A stretch of 64,000 bases of DNA from Allopusillimonas lactea (GCF_021653995.1 NZ_JAJJOZ010000002.1:62001-126000); one strand, 5' to 3'; numbered from the stretch's first letter, positions 50,879 through 62,384 are shown. Translations and numbers: made by a program. The notes: a model not told the origin generated them from the letters alone.

Positions 50879-52237
50879 ATGTCCGAGTCTACATTGCAAG
50901 GTCACGCGCCCATGTGGGAATCCACCATGTCGGCCAGCGGCGACGCGCGGGGCCGGCGCGGCCGCCCCGACTGGACGGATGCGGTTTTCTTCCTGCTGCT
51001 TGCCGTTGGCGCTGGGTTTGCCCTGTCGCGCTTTGGCTATGCCATGGATTATTACGAGAAGCTTATCCTGGCAGGCGCGGTGGTGCTGTTGTCGTGGATG
51101 GCCTGGCTATGGCGGCCATTGCGCACGTTAATGGTGGCCAGCGGCCTGAGCGCGCTGTTCGCCATCTGGCTATACAGTGCGGGCGGCGCTTTGGATCAGG
51201 GCGATATTTCGCGCGCCGAAAACGTGTTCTTCCTCAAGTACCTGTTTTCATCGCAATCGGCCATCCTGTGGATGTGTGCGCTCTTCGTGCTGGCCACGGT
51301 CTGTTATTGGGTCGGGTTCTTTAGCACCACCGCTGCATGGCTGGGTTCGGTTCTCACCTGGGGCGCTGTTTATGCAGGCACCACCGGTCTGCTTGTGCGT
51401 TGGCGCGAAGGCCATCTGCTGGGGCCCGACATCGGCCATATACCGGTCAGTAACCTGTACGAAGTCTTTGTGCTGTTTGCCCTGATCACTGCTTTGTTCT
51501 ACTTGTATTATGAACGCCGCTACGCTACCCGCGCACTGGGCGGTTTTGTGCTGATGGTCATCAGTTCGGCGGTGGTTTTTCTGCTGTGGTATTCATTCAC
51601 GCGAGATGCTTTCCAGATCCAGCCCTTGGTGCCGGCGCTCAAGAGCTGGTGGATGAAGCTGCATGTGCCTGCCAATTTCATTGGCTACGGCACGTTCTCG
51701 CTGGCGGCCATGGTGGGCTTTGCCTATCTGGTCAAAGAGCATGGCCAGACGCGTTCACTAGCCAAACTGGTACCCCTGTTCGTGCTGGGCGCCGTACTGT
51801 GCGCCGAACCCATGGTTTTCGGCTCGCGCGAGCTGTCGCCTACGTGGATGCTTTATTTTGGCTTGGGCGCCATTATCGTCGGTGCCATCCTGGCGTTGCG
51901 CGGCCCGATTTCGGCACGCCTGCCTTCGCTCGAGATACTGGACGACATCATGTACCGCGCTATCGCGGTGGGTTTTGCCTTTTTTACCATTGCTACTGTG
52001 CTGGGGGCGCTGTGGGCAGCAGATGCCTGGGGCACGTACTGGCAATGGGATCCGAAGGAAACCTGGGCGCTGATCGTGTGGCTGAACTACGCCGCCTGGC
52101 TGCATATGCGCCTGATGAAAGGCCTGCGCGGCACCATGGCGGCCTATTGGGCGTTGGCGGGGCTGCTGGTCACCAGCTTCGCCTTCCTGGGCGTGAATAT
52201 GTTCCTGTCGGGCCTGCATTCGTACGGCGAGCTGTAA
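50879..52237 (+). CDS. ccsA: cytochrome c maturation protein CcsA (CcsB/ResC in other nomenclature)
   Basis: A 452-residue polytopic inner-membrane protein of the haem-handling family. The haem-binding WWD motif is WAADAWGTYWQWDPKETWA near residue 380, followed by LIVWLNYAAWLHMRL with a conserved His. GAGG precedes the ATG by 5 bases and the gene is 9 bases after resB, so the two form an operon. Together they make up the System II cytochrome c synthetase. Confidence 0.95.
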   Translation: MSESTLQGHAPMWESTMSASGDARGRRGRPDWTDAVFFLLLAVGAGFALSRFGYAMDYYEKLILAGAVVLLSWMAWLWRPLRTLMVASGLSALFAIWLYSAGGALDQGDISRAENVFFLKYLFSSQSAILWMCALFVLATVCYWVGFFSTTAAWLGSVLTWGAVYAGTTGLLVRWREGHLLGPDIGHIPVSNLYEVFVLFALITALFYLYYERRYATRALGGFVLMVISSAVVFLLWYSFTRDAFQIQPLVPALKSWWMKLHVPANFIGYGTFSLAAMVGFAYLVKEHGQTRSLAKLVPLFVLGAVLCAEPMVFGSRELSPTWMLYFGLGAIIVGAILALRGPISARLPSLEILDDIMYRAIAVGFAFFTIATVLGALWAADAWGTYWQWDPKETWALIVWLNYAAWLHMRLMKGLRGTMAAYWALAGLLVTSFAFLGVNMFLSGLHSYGEL

Positions 52238-52244
52238 GCAGGCT

Positions 52245-52264
52245 GGCCCGGGCAGCGTCGGGCC
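52245..52264. terminator. hairpin between ccsA and the convergent lysA gene
   Basis: GGCCCG (52245-52250) and CGGGCC (52259-52264) form a short stem with an 8-base loop 8 bases after ccsA. No U tract is seen; the rest of the 136-base gap is GC-rich and has further short dyads but no gene. Confidence 0.4.
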
Positions 52265-52373
52265 CTACACAGGCACGGCTGCGGCCCGTCGCCGGGCCCG
52301 GCAAGCCGTTTTGCCGAATCGGTGCCTGATGGATGCCGGTGGATTAGGCCGCGCTTTGGCGGCCCATCGCACC

Positions 52374-53639
52374 TCAGGGCAGCACGGATTCGTTCTCGAA
52401 CAGGCTGTCGACCGTTTCACGCGGGCGTACCACGTGCGCCTGATAGCCATCTACCATGACTTCGGCCGCCCGCGGCCGCGTGTTGTACTGACTGGACATG
52501 GTGAATGCATAGGCGCCTGCCGACATGACCGCCAGCAGATCGCCCTGTTGCAGCGCAAGGCTGCGGTCGCGCGCCAGCCAGTCGCCACTTTCGCACACCG
52601 GCCCGACCACGTCGTAAACGGCGGGCTTGGTATCGATGCGCGGCTTGACGGCCTCGACATCGTGCCAGGCTTCGTACAGCGTGGGGCGGATAAGGTCTGT
52701 CATGGCAGCATCGACAATGGCGAAATTCTTGGCGTCGCTGTGCTTGAGGTATTCGACCCGGGTCAATAGCACGCCGGCGTTACCCACTAGCGAACGGCCA
52801 GGCTCCAGCACCAGTTCGAGATGGCCCAGGCTATGGCGGTCGAGCATGGCGAACACCTGCGTGAGCAGCGTCGTGGGCGAGAGCAGGGTTTCGTCGGTAT
52901 AGCGGATGCCAATGCCGCCGCCCAGATCCAAGTGGCGGATATGAATGCCTTCGCCGGCAAGGGCCTGGATCAGGCGGATTAGTTTGTCGAGCGCATCAAG
53001 GTAGGGCGCTGCCTCGGTAATTTGCGAGCCGATGTGGCAGTCGAGCCCGACGACCTTCACATTGGACATGCCGGCTGCACGCCGGTAGACGCGCAGTGCC
53101 TCGTCGATGGCAATACCAAATTTGTTTTCTTTCAGGCCGGTGGAGATGTAGGGATGTGTCTGGGCATCGACATCGGGGTTGACGCGCAGCGACATGGGCG
53201 CCACCAGACCCATCTCGCGCGCAACGGCGTCAAGACGTTCGAGCTCGGCTTCGGATTCGACATTGAAGCACTTGACGCCCGCCTTGAGCGCCGCCTGCAT
53301 TTCCCAGACTTGCTTGCCTACACCCGAAAACACCACGCGGGCAGGATCGCCGCCGACGGCCAGCACGCGCGCCAGCTCGCCGCCCGAGACAATATCGAAA
53401 CCCGAGCCCAGATTCTTGAACTCGTTCAGCACGGCCAGGTTGGAATTGGCTTTCATACCGTAGCAGACAAGCACCTTGCGGCCTTGGGCGGCGTCTTGGT
53501 AGGCCTGCCAGGCATCGCGCAATGCCTGGCGCGAATATACATACAGCGGCGTGCCGAACTGGTGGGCAAGCTCTGTGAGGGGGACGTTTTCGGCGTGCAG
53601 GACGCCATTTTGATGCTGGAAGTGCGGAGCGACGGTCAT
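52374..53639 (-). CDS. lysA: diaminopimelate decarboxylase
   Basis: A 421-residue pyridoxal-phosphate enzyme (alanine-racemase fold) making lysine from meso-diaminopimelate. The cofactor lysine is Lys63 in VCYGMKANSNLAV, the glycine-rich phosphate loop is DLGGGIGI, and GPVCESGDWLARDR has the substrate-site Cys and Glu from the partner subunit. The ATG at 53639 overlaps the end of lptM by 4 bases, so lptM and lysA are coupled, an order conserved in many proteobacteria. Confidence 0.97.
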   Translation of the reverse strand: MTVAPHFQHQNGVLHAENVPLTELAHQFGTPLYVYSRQALRDAWQAYQDAAQGRKVLVCYGMKANSNLAVLNEFKNLGSGFDIVSGGELARVLAVGGDPARVVFSGVGKQVWEMQAALKAGVKCFNVESEAELERLDAVAREMGLVAPMSLRVNPDVDAQTHPYISTGLKENKFGIAIDEALRVYRRAAGMSNVKVVGLDCHIGSQITEAAPYLDALDKLIRLIQALAGEGIHIRHLDLGGGIGIRYTDETLLSPTTLLTQVFAMLDRHSLGHLELVLEPGRSLVGNAGVLLTRVEYLKHSDAKNFAIVDAAMTDLIRPTLYEAWHDVEAVKPRIDTKPAVYDVVGPVCESGDWLARDRSLALQQGDLLAVMSAGAYAFTMSSQYNTRPRAAEVMVDGYQAHVVRPRETVDSLFENESVLP

Positions 53640-53875
53640 TGGGTATAGCCGGATGGAGCGGGAGCGGGCTGGGCCGCGGGTTGTACGGGCGAGGTTTGGA
53701 CAGAGGATTCAGGCACCACATCGGGCGGCGCGGTGAGTGTTGCGCTGGGCGGTGGTGGAGGCGGGGGCATATAAAGCGGGCCCTTGTAGCCACAGGCAGC
53801 CAGGCCGGCCAGCAAGCCGGCCGCGCCGACATAGCGTACCGTGATCGCGGCCGCGCGGCGGTGCAGGGTAAACAT
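53636..53875 (-). CDS. lptM: LPS translocon maturation chaperone LptM (YifL-type lipoprotein)
   Basis: A 79-residue lipoprotein. A signal sequence leads to the lipobox LAAC with Cys28 as the lipidated residue, directly followed by GYKGPLY, the hallmark of LptM, then Pro-rich low-complexity sequence. LptM helps LptD mature in the outer membrane. The stop overlaps lysA by 4 bases (ATGA). Confidence 0.92.
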   Translation of the reverse strand: MFTLHRRAAAITVRYVGAAGLLAGLAACGYKGPLYMPPPPPPPSATLTAPPDVVPESSVQTSPVQPAAQPAPAPSGYTQ

Positions 53876-53947
53876 GATGGATACTCCGGATTAAAGGATG
53901 ATTATGCACTGTACGGTGGTGCTTTGTCCTGTGGGGAGGGCCGCAAT

Positions 53948-53970
53948 AAAAAAGGCCCGCATCGCGGGCC
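53948..53970 (-). terminator. intrinsic terminator of mrcA
   Basis: On the minus strand GGCCCGC and GCGGGCC (7 bp) surround a 3-base loop and are followed by six U residues (A tract 53948-53953). It ends the mrcA transcript 25 bases past its stop and before the lptM start. Confidence 0.9.
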
Positions 53971-53994
53971 GGAAGCCGTGGCGCCGGATCGGCG

Positions 53995-56445
53995 TCAGAA
54001 GGGCACGTTTGGCGGCGGTGGAACGTTGCCGCGGCGGCCTAGTTGGTTGAGCAGGTCGCCAATGCCGTCGAGCACGCCACCACGACCACCGGTGCCGGGC
54101 ACAGGGAAGGTATCGACGTCGGACGGCGCGGGCAGGCCGACGCGTGCCACAGCCTGCCCTGGCGGGAACTCCGAGAAGTAGTAATCGCCGTTGATCTTGC
54201 TGAGCCCTTCGGGCATGGGACCGGGCTCTGTGGGCGGCACACGCTTCAGGGCCTCGTGCATATAGCCTGCCCAAATCGGCAGTGCGGCACCGCCGCCGGT
54301 TTCACCCTGGCCCATGGAGCGCGGCTGATCGAAGCCCATCCAGGCAATGCCGACCAGCTTGGGCGTGAAGCCGGCAAACCAGGCATCGTTGGAATCGTTG
54401 GTAGTGCCGGTCTTGCCACCGATATCGGTGCGTTTGAACTCCCGGCCTACACGTGCGGCGGTGCCGTATTTGGTCACGCCACGCATCAGGTCGTTCATGA
54501 CGTAAGCCGTACGCGGGTCGATGACCCGGGCGGCGGCATCGCCGGCAACAACCGGTTTGGCCTGCATGATGACTTTGCCACTGCTGTCGGTGACGTGATC
54601 GATGAGATAGGGCGGAACGCGATAGCCGCCATTGGCGAATACCGAGAAGGCGCCCGCCAACTGAAGCGGCGTGACACTGCCCGCACCCAGTGCCAGTGGC
54701 AGCACGGCAGGCTGGCGCTCGCGGTCGAAGCCAAAACGGGTGATGTAGTCTTGCACGTATTTGGGGCCGACCGCCTGCATGATGCGGATGGACACCATGT
54801 TTTTCGATTTGTAGAGCCCTTCGCGCAGCGTCAGCATGGGCTCGTACTTGTTGCCGTAGTTCTTGGGCGTCCAGGCCTTGGAGCCCGTTTGCGCGGCTGT
54901 GAGCATGAAGGGTTCGTCGGAAACCTGCGTTGCCGGCGTCAGGCCGCGTTCGAGCGCCGAGGCGTAGATGAAGGGCTTGAACGCAGAGCCGGGCTGGCGC
55001 CATGCTTGTGTTACGCGATTGAATTTACCCTCGGCGAAGTCGAAGCCGCCCACCATGGATTGGATGGCGCCGTCTTGCGGGCGCACTGAGACAAATGCCG
55101 CCTGGATGGTTGGCATGTTGATGACTTCCCAGTGGTCGCCGTTCTTGTGTACATACACCACCGAGCCGCGCGAAATGCGGTACTGCTCCTTGGCGTTCTT
55201 GCCCAGGCCGCGGGCGACAATTTTGAGCGCGTCTTTGTCAGTGATCTCGATGATCTCTTTGGCCGAGCGCGCCACGCGGATTTTGCTGGGGTTGGCCTCG
55301 AGCACCACGGCTGTCAACAGATCGTCGTCGTCGGGGTATTTTTCTTGCAGCCCGTCGATCAGCGCATTGAACTCTTCGGGCTTGTTTTCAATGCCCGCAG
55401 GCAGGTCGATGGTTTCTTCGGGCCCCGGGTACACGGCGCGCCGGGTGTAGTCGAGAATGCCATCACGCACCGACTGGTAGGCGGCTTCCTGGTCGGTGGA
55501 CAGCACCGTGGTATAGACGTTGAAACCGCGTGAATAGATGTTGTCTTGGTATACCGAGTAGAGTAGTTGGCGTGCCAGCTCGGCGACGTAATCGCCGTGG
55601 ATGGCATAGCCGCCCGCAGGCGTGCCGGGTGCCGACTTGAGGATGATTTCTTGGTTTTTGGCCTGCTCGTATTCGGCATCGTTCAGGTAGCCCAGGCTGT
55701 GCATGCGGCTGAGCACATAAAGCTGGCGATCACGCGCGCGCTGGAAGCTGGCGATGGGGTTGAGCCGCGACGGGGCCTTGGGGATGCCGGCCAGCATGGC
55801 GGCTTCGGCGGGGGTGATGTCGGCCAACTGCTTGCCGAAGTATGTGCGCGACGCCGCTGCGAACCCGTATGCACGATGACCCAGGTAAATCTGGTTCATG
55901 TACAGGTCGAGGATCTGGTCTTTGGTGAGCGTGGCTTCGATCTTGAAGGTAAGCAGCAGCTCGTAGAACTTGCGGGTGTAGGTTTTTTCGGATGACAGGT
56001 AGAAATTGCGCGCCACCTGCATGGTGATGGTGCTGGCGCCCTGTGTCTTGGACATGTGGGTAAGGTTGGCCAGCGCTGCGCGCGCCACGCCGGTCCAGTC
56101 GATGCCGCCGTGCTTGTAAAAACTGTCGTCCTCGGCTGCTAGAATGGCCGATTTCATGACATCGGGGATTTCATCGAAACGCAGCACGTTGCGTCGCTCT
56201 TCGCCGAATTCGCCTATAAGGACTTTGTCGGCCGTATAGATGCGCAGGGGCACCCGGGGACGGTAGTCGATCATGGCGCTCAGGTCGGGCAGATTGGGCC
56301 ATGCGAGCGCCAGCGCAAGCGACAGCAGTAATGCGCCGCAGACGCCTAGCCCCACCACGAAGATGGCCGCCTTGAACACGAAGCGGCCGATCCATGAATG
56401 GGGCGTGCCGGTGCTGTCGTTTTGGGAATTTGTAGAAGAACTCAT
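53995..56445 (-). CDS. mrcA: penicillin-binding protein 1A (glycosyltransferase/transpeptidase)
   Basis: An 816-residue class A penicillin-binding protein. One N-terminal transmembrane helix (AAIFVVGLGVCGALLLSLAL) is followed by the family 51 glycosyltransferase domain (ILAAEDDSFYKHGGIDW with the catalytic Glu; GASTITMQVARNFYLS) and the transpeptidase domain (GSAFKPFIYAS with the SxxK Ser, SKN, and GGKTGTTND). The ATG at 56445 is chosen; a TTG directly upstream is in frame. It is divergent from aroK. Confidence 0.96.
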   Translation of the reverse strand: MSSSTNSQNDSTGTPHSWIGRFVFKAAIFVVGLGVCGALLLSLALALAWPNLPDLSAMIDYRPRVPLRIYTADKVLIGEFGEERRNVLRFDEIPDVMKSAILAAEDDSFYKHGGIDWTGVARAALANLTHMSKTQGASTITMQVARNFYLSSEKTYTRKFYELLLTFKIEATLTKDQILDLYMNQIYLGHRAYGFAAASRTYFGKQLADITPAEAAMLAGIPKAPSRLNPIASFQRARDRQLYVLSRMHSLGYLNDAEYEQAKNQEIILKSAPGTPAGGYAIHGDYVAELARQLLYSVYQDNIYSRGFNVYTTVLSTDQEAAYQSVRDGILDYTRRAVYPGPEETIDLPAGIENKPEEFNALIDGLQEKYPDDDDLLTAVVLEANPSKIRVARSAKEIIEITDKDALKIVARGLGKNAKEQYRISRGSVVYVHKNGDHWEVINMPTIQAAFVSVRPQDGAIQSMVGGFDFAEGKFNRVTQAWRQPGSAFKPFIYASALERGLTPATQVSDEPFMLTAAQTGSKAWTPKNYGNKYEPMLTLREGLYKSKNMVSIRIMQAVGPKYVQDYITRFGFDRERQPAVLPLALGAGSVTPLQLAGAFSVFANGGYRVPPYLIDHVTDSSGKVIMQAKPVVAGDAAARVIDPRTAYVMNDLMRGVTKYGTAARVGREFKRTDIGGKTGTTNDSNDAWFAGFTPKLVGIAWMGFDQPRSMGQGETGGGAALPIWAGYMHEALKRVPPTEPGPMPEGLSKINGDYYFSEFPPGQAVARVGLPAPSDVDTFPVPGTGGRGGVLDGIGDLLNQLGRRGNVPPPPNVPF

Positions 56446-56476
56446 CAAGGGCGATTTTAAGTCTAACCGCGATCAG

Positions 56477-56505
56477 ACTATGATTTGCACAACAGGTTTA
56501 TGTAA
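56477..56505 (-). promoter_or_regulatory. putative sigma-70 promoter of mrcA
   Basis: On the minus strand TTACAT (56505-56500) and CATAGT (56482-56477) are 17 bases apart, 32 bases before the mrcA ATG. Confidence 0.4.
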
Positions 56506-56547
56506 CCGAGTGATGCTGGAAGGCCGGGACGGGCGGATTGCAAGTGG

Positions 56548-56553
56548 GATAAT
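56548..56553 (+). promoter_or_regulatory. possible -10 element placed 6 bases before aroK
   Basis: GATAAT ends 6 bases before the aroK ATG (56560), so a transcript from it would begin at or next to the start codon. No Shine-Dalgarno sequence lies between. The -35 region is weak. Confidence 0.35.
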
Positions 56554-56559
56554 ACACAA

Positions 56560-57144
56560 ATGACTCATTCTTTACCTGACGGCGAGGCGGGGCCACAGCG
56601 CCAGCCTGCCACACCGGCCGCTAGCTGCCCGATATTTCTGGTTGGCATGATGGGGGCGGGCAAAACCACCATCGGCCGCCAGCTTGCACGCTTGCTGCAT
56701 CGCGAGTTCATCGACCTGGATCATGAACTAGAAGCGCGCTGCGGCGTACGGGTTACGCTGATCTTCGACATTGAAGGCGAAGAAGGGTTCCGCAAACGCG
56801 AATCCAGTGTCCTCGAAGAATGCACCCGGCGCCGCGATATCGTACTGGCCACCGGCGGCGGCGCCGTGCTGGCACCTGAAAACCGTCGTCATCTCAAAGA
56901 GCGCGGGCTGGTCGTGTACCTGCGCGCCAGCGCGGATGAGCTCTATCGTCGTGTGGCGCGCGATCGCAGCCGCCCCCTGCTCCAGACGGCAGACCCAAAA
57001 GCGCGCCTGCGCGAACTGCTGGCTCAGCGCGAGCCCCTTTATGAAAGCGTGGCCCACATTACGGTCGACACCGGCGACACCCCCGTGGCGCAGATCGCCC
57101 GCAACCTGCTTACCTTGCTGCAGCAACATGAGGTCGAAACATGA
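56560..57144 (+). CDS. aroK: shikimate kinase
   Basis: A 194-residue kinase that phosphorylates shikimate in chorismate synthesis. The Walker A loop GMMGAGKTTIGRQLA follows a roughly 28-residue N-terminal extension; FIDLDHELEARCG holds the shikimate-binding Asp and ATGGGAVL the Gly-rich substrate loop. Its end overlaps aroB by 4 bases (ATGA at 57141), a standard pair. Confidence 0.96.
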   Translation: MTHSLPDGEAGPQRQPATPAASCPIFLVGMMGAGKTTIGRQLARLLHREFIDLDHELEARCGVRVTLIFDIEGEEGFRKRESSVLEECTRRRDIVLATGGGAVLAPENRRHLKERGLVVYLRASADELYRRVARDRSRPLLQTADPKARLRELLAQREPLYESVAHITVDTGDTPVAQIARNLLTLLQQHEVET

Positions 57145-58223
57145 TTACCGTGCCTGTTGACACGCCGGGCGGCGCATATCCCATTCATATCGGTGCAGGC
57201 CGGCTCGATGCCCTGGCCCAGAGCATCCCGGCCGATGCTACCGCGATCGCCATCGTCACCAACCCCACCATTGCTGCGCTGTACGGCACACGTGCCGAGC
57301 GTGCCCTGGCGGCCGCGGGCAAGCCGGTGATCCGCATCGAGCTGCCCGATGGCGAAGCCCACAAAGACTGGCAGACCCTGAACTTGATCTTCGATGCGCT
57401 GCTGCGACACAAGTTCGACCGCAAGGCGGTTCTGGTGGCGCTGGGTGGCGGCGTCATCGGCGACATGTGCGGCTTCGCGGCCGCCAGCTATATGCGCGGC
57501 ATCCGCTTCGTCCAAGTGCCCACCACGCTGCTGGCGCAGGTGGACTCCTCGGTGGGCGGCAAAACAGCCATCAATCATCCTTTGGGCAAGAACATGATCG
57601 GCGCGTTTTATCAGCCGATCGCGGTCGAGATCGATACAGACGTGCTGGCCAGCCTGCCCGCGCGCGAAATCTCCGCCGGCCTGGCCGAGGTGGTGAAGTA
57701 TGGCCTGATCATCGACCGCTCGTTTTTCGAGTGGTGCGAGGCAAATGCGGCGGGTATGCGGGCCCTGGAGCCCGAGGCAATCGCCTATGCCATTCGTCGC
57801 TCATGTGAACTCAAGGCTTACGTGGTGTCGCAGGACGAACGCGAATCCGGACTGCGGGCCATTCTCAATCTGGGCCATACCTTCGGCCATGCGATCGAAT
57901 CCGGCCTGGGCTATGGCGTATGGCTGCATGGCGAAGCCGTGGGCTGTGGCATGGTTCAGGCTGCGGAACTTTCCGCGTTGGAGCTGGGTCTGCCGCAGGC
58001 CGATGTGCAGCGGGTGCGCGACATGGTGCAGGCCATAGGCTGCCCTGTCTCGCCGCCTGATCTCGGCCTGGCCCGCTGGCTTGACTTGATGCAGGTGGAT
58101 AAAAAGGCAGAGGGCGGGCAAATACGGTTTGTGTTGCTGCCCGAGGTCGGTAAAGCCTGCGTACAGCCGGCCGCCGAAGCGGCGCTGCACGAAGTGCTGG
58201 CCCGAGCGGGCGCGCCGGCCTGA
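57141..58223 (+). CDS. aroB: 3-dehydroquinate synthase
   Basis: A 360-residue NAD- and metal-dependent enzyme making 3-dehydroquinate from DAHP. ALGGGVIGDMCGFAAASYMR is the nucleotide-binding region, TTLLAQVDSSVGGKTAINHP the substrate region, and EVVKYG plus NLGHTFGHAIE carry the metal ligands. It overlaps aroK by 4 bases and ends 16 bases before the dGTPase-like gene. Confidence 0.97.
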   Translation: MITVPVDTPGGAYPIHIGAGRLDALAQSIPADATAIAIVTNPTIAALYGTRAERALAAAGKPVIRIELPDGEAHKDWQTLNLIFDALLRHKFDRKAVLVALGGGVIGDMCGFAAASYMRGIRFVQVPTTLLAQVDSSVGGKTAINHPLGKNMIGAFYQPIAVEIDTDVLASLPAREISAGLAEVVKYGLIIDRSFFEWCEANAAGMRALEPEAIAYAIRRSCELKAYVVSQDERESGLRAILNLGHTFGHAIESGLGYGVWLHGEAVGCGMVQAAELSALELGLPQADVQRVRDMVQAIGCPVSPPDLGLARWLDLMQVDKKAEGGQIRFVLLPEVGKACVQPAAEAALHEVLARAGAPA

Positions 58224-58239
58224 CGCGCCGGAGGCAAGA

Positions 58240-59353
<1,114 letters not shown>

Positions 59354-59382
<29 letters not shown>

Positions 59383-62254
59383 AGGTCGGCACCGGGCCTG
59401 GTGAGGGCGTGTCTTGGTGGCGCCGCAGCAGCGGTGCAAGATAGCGGCCGGTGTGGCTGCCGGCCGTGGCTGCGATATCGCGCGGCGTACCCTGTGCAAT
59501 GATGCGCCCGCCTCCGTCGCCGCCTTCGGGGCCCATGTCCACCACCCAATCCGCCGCCTTGATCATGTCCAGGTTGTGCTCAATGACGACAACCGTATTG
59601 CCGCCTTCCACCAGCTTGCGCAGCACATCCAGCAGCAGGGCAATATCCTGGAAATGCAGGCCCGTGGTGGGTTCGTCGAGAATGTACAGGGTGCGCCCGG
59701 TGCTGCGCTTGGATAATTCCAGCGAAAGCTTCACGCGTTGCGCTTCACCGCCCGACAGCGTGGTGGCGCTTTGGCCCAGCCGCAGATAAGACAGGCCAAC
59801 GTCCATCAGCGTTGTCAGCTTGCGCGCCACCGAAGGCACGGCGTCGAAATAATCCAGCGCCTGCGCGACGGTCAGGTCCAGCACCTGGTTGATGTTGCGG
59901 CCGCGGTAGCGGATATCCAGGGTTTCGCGGTTGTAGCGCTTGCCGCTGCATACGTCGCAGGGCACATACATGTCGGGCAGAAAGTGCATCTCCACTTTGA
60001 CCACACCGTCGCCCTGGCACGCTTCGCATCGGCCGCCCTTGACGTTGAACGAGAACCGGCCCGGGTCGTAGCCGCGCGTGCGTGACTCGGGCACACCGGC
60101 AAAGAGTTCGCGGATGGGTGTGAACATGCCCGTATACGTGGCCGGATTGCTGCGTGGCGTGCGGCCGATGGGGCTCTGGTCTACGTTGATGATTTTGTCG
60201 AAATGCTCCAGGCCTTCCAGTGTGTCGTAGGGCGCTGGCTCGGTCTGGGCGCGGTGCAGCTTCTGTGCCACAGCGGTGGCCAACGTGTCATTGATCAGGG
60301 TGGATTTACCCGACCCTGAGACGCCCGTGATGCACACCAGGCGCCCGGCGGGGATGGCCAGGTCGACGTTCTTCAGGTTATTGCCGCGCGCGCCCTTGAG
60401 CACCAGCCAGTCCTGGTCTGGTGTAACGGGCCGGTGCGTGCCGATATTGATACGGCGCGCGCCGGTAAGGTATTGGCCGGTCAGTGAGTTGGGGTTGGCG
60501 GCGAGCTCGATGGGGCTGCCTTGCGCCACGATCTGCCCGCCATGCTCGCCTGCGCCAGGCCCCATGTCCAACACAAAATCGGCGGCCCGTATCATGTCTT
60601 CGTCGTGTTCCACCACGATCACGCTGTTACCCAGGTCGCGCAGGTCATGCAGGGTGTGGATCAGGCGATCGTTGTCCCGCTGGTGCAGGCCGATAGAGGG
60701 CTCGTCCAGTACGTACATCACGCCCGTCAGGCCCGAGCCGATCTGGCTGGCCAGGCGGATGCGCTGCGCTTCGCCACCCGAGATCGTGTCGGCACTGCGG
60801 TCGAGCGACAGGTAATTGAGCCCGACATTATTCAGAAACTGCAGCCGAGCTTCGATTTCGCGCACAATGCGTTGGGCGATTTCTTTCTTGGCGCCCGTTA
60901 GCGCCAGATTCTGGAACCACGGCAGGCAAGTCGCCAGCGACAGTGCCTCGATTTCGTAGATCGCGCGACCGCCGTCGCCGGGCCCGCCGCCCAACAGCAC
61001 GTTGCGTGCTTCGGGCCGCAGACGCGAGCCGTGGCAATCGGGGCACACTTTGATTTGGCGGTATTTGCCCAGCTCTTCGCGCACTGCGCTGGAGTCAGTT
61101 TCGCGCCAGCGACGCTCCAGATTGGGCAAGACGCCTTCAAATGGGTGCTTCTTGACGGTGGTGCGGCCTTTCTCGTTGATGTACAGAAACGATATCTGCT
61201 CGTCGCCCGAGCCGTACAGCACCCGCTGGCGGATGTCTTCCGGCAGCGCCTCAAAGGGTGTGTCCAGGTCGAAGCCGTAATGCGCGGCCAGGCTGGCAAG
61301 CAGCGTATGCGTAAAGGCATTGCGCTTGTCCCAGCCGCTGATAGCACCGCTGGCCAGACTAAGCTCAGGGAAGGCGACCACCCGCCTGGGATCGAACACT
61401 TCAACGACGCCCAGACCGTCACAGGTGGGGCAGGCGCCGATGGGATTGTTGAAACTGAACAGCCGCGGCTCGAGCTCAGTGAGGCTGTAATGGCAGACGG
61501 GGCAGGCGTAGCGGCTGGAAAACGGTATTTCCTCACCGTTGTCCATGTTGAGCGCAATGGCGCGCCCATCAGCCAGCTTGATTGCAGTTTCAAAGCTTTC
61601 GGCCAGGCGCTGCTGGCTTTCGGGCCGTATGCGCAGACGGTCCACCACAACGTCCAGGTCGTGCTTTTCGGTTTTCTTGAGCGGCGGCTGCTCGTCGATG
61701 GACACCATTTCGCCGTCGATGCGCAGGCGCACAAAGCCCTGTGCCTGCAACCCAGCGCATTCTTCTTCGAAACTGCCCTTGCGCGCGCGGGCAATGGGCG
61801 CCAGGATGGCCACCCTGGTTTCGGGAGCCAGAGCCAGCACCTTGTCGACCATCTGGCTCACACTCTGCGCCTGCAGGGGTAAGGCGTGATCAGGGCAATA
61901 GGGGGTGCCCACACGGGCGTACAGAAGGCGCAGGTAATCGTGGATTTCTGTGATCGTGCCCACAGTGGATCGCGGGTTGTGGCCCGCGGACTTCTGTTCG
62001 ATCGAAATGGCCGGCGACAGGCCCTCGATCAAGTCCACGTCAGGCTTGTCCATCAGTTGCAGAAACTGGCGCGCATAGGCCGACAGGCTTTCGACGTAGC
62101 GCCGCTGGCCCTCCGCGTACAGCGTGTCAAATGCCAGCGACGACTTGCCCGAACCCGACAGCCCCGTGACCACGACCAGCTTGCGCCGGGGCAGATCCAC
62201 GGAGATGTTCTTGAGGTTGTGCGTCCGGGCGCCACGGATGCGTATCGATTCCAT
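59354..62254 (-). CDS. uvrA: excinuclease ABC subunit A
   Basis: A 966-residue damage-recognition ATPase of nucleotide excision repair. Two ABC modules are visible: Walker A GLSGSGKSS near residue 31 and GVSGSGKST near 650, each with its SGGEAQR signature. Zinc-finger cysteines are in YACPVCHYSL…GACPTCDGLG and in GGRCEACQGDG…PCDVCSGKRYN. The ATG at 62254 gives the usual start MESIRIRGARTHNLKNISV; a TTG at 62302 would add 16 residues. No LexA-type CTGT-N8-ACAG box is seen upstream. Confidence 0.97.
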
Positions 62255-62384
62255 ATGCTTGCTGTCTGGCTCTGTCTGGCTGGTTGCGTGCGGGGATTTC
62301 AAAAGGCCAACTTGTTACTATAACGCGCCGGGCCATCCATCGCCCGTGCCACCCTGGCCGGCACGCGCGCGGCGGGCCTTATGG

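Noticed and set aside
49391..50905. Open frame of 504 codons on the minus strand within resB
   Set aside because: Shadow of the resB gene; composition is typical of an antisense frame in high-GC DNA.
53876..53994. Hidden frataxin gene (cyaY) between lptM and mrcA, where some betaproteobacteria carry it
   Set aside because: The gap is only 119 bases and mostly a terminator; no frame fits.
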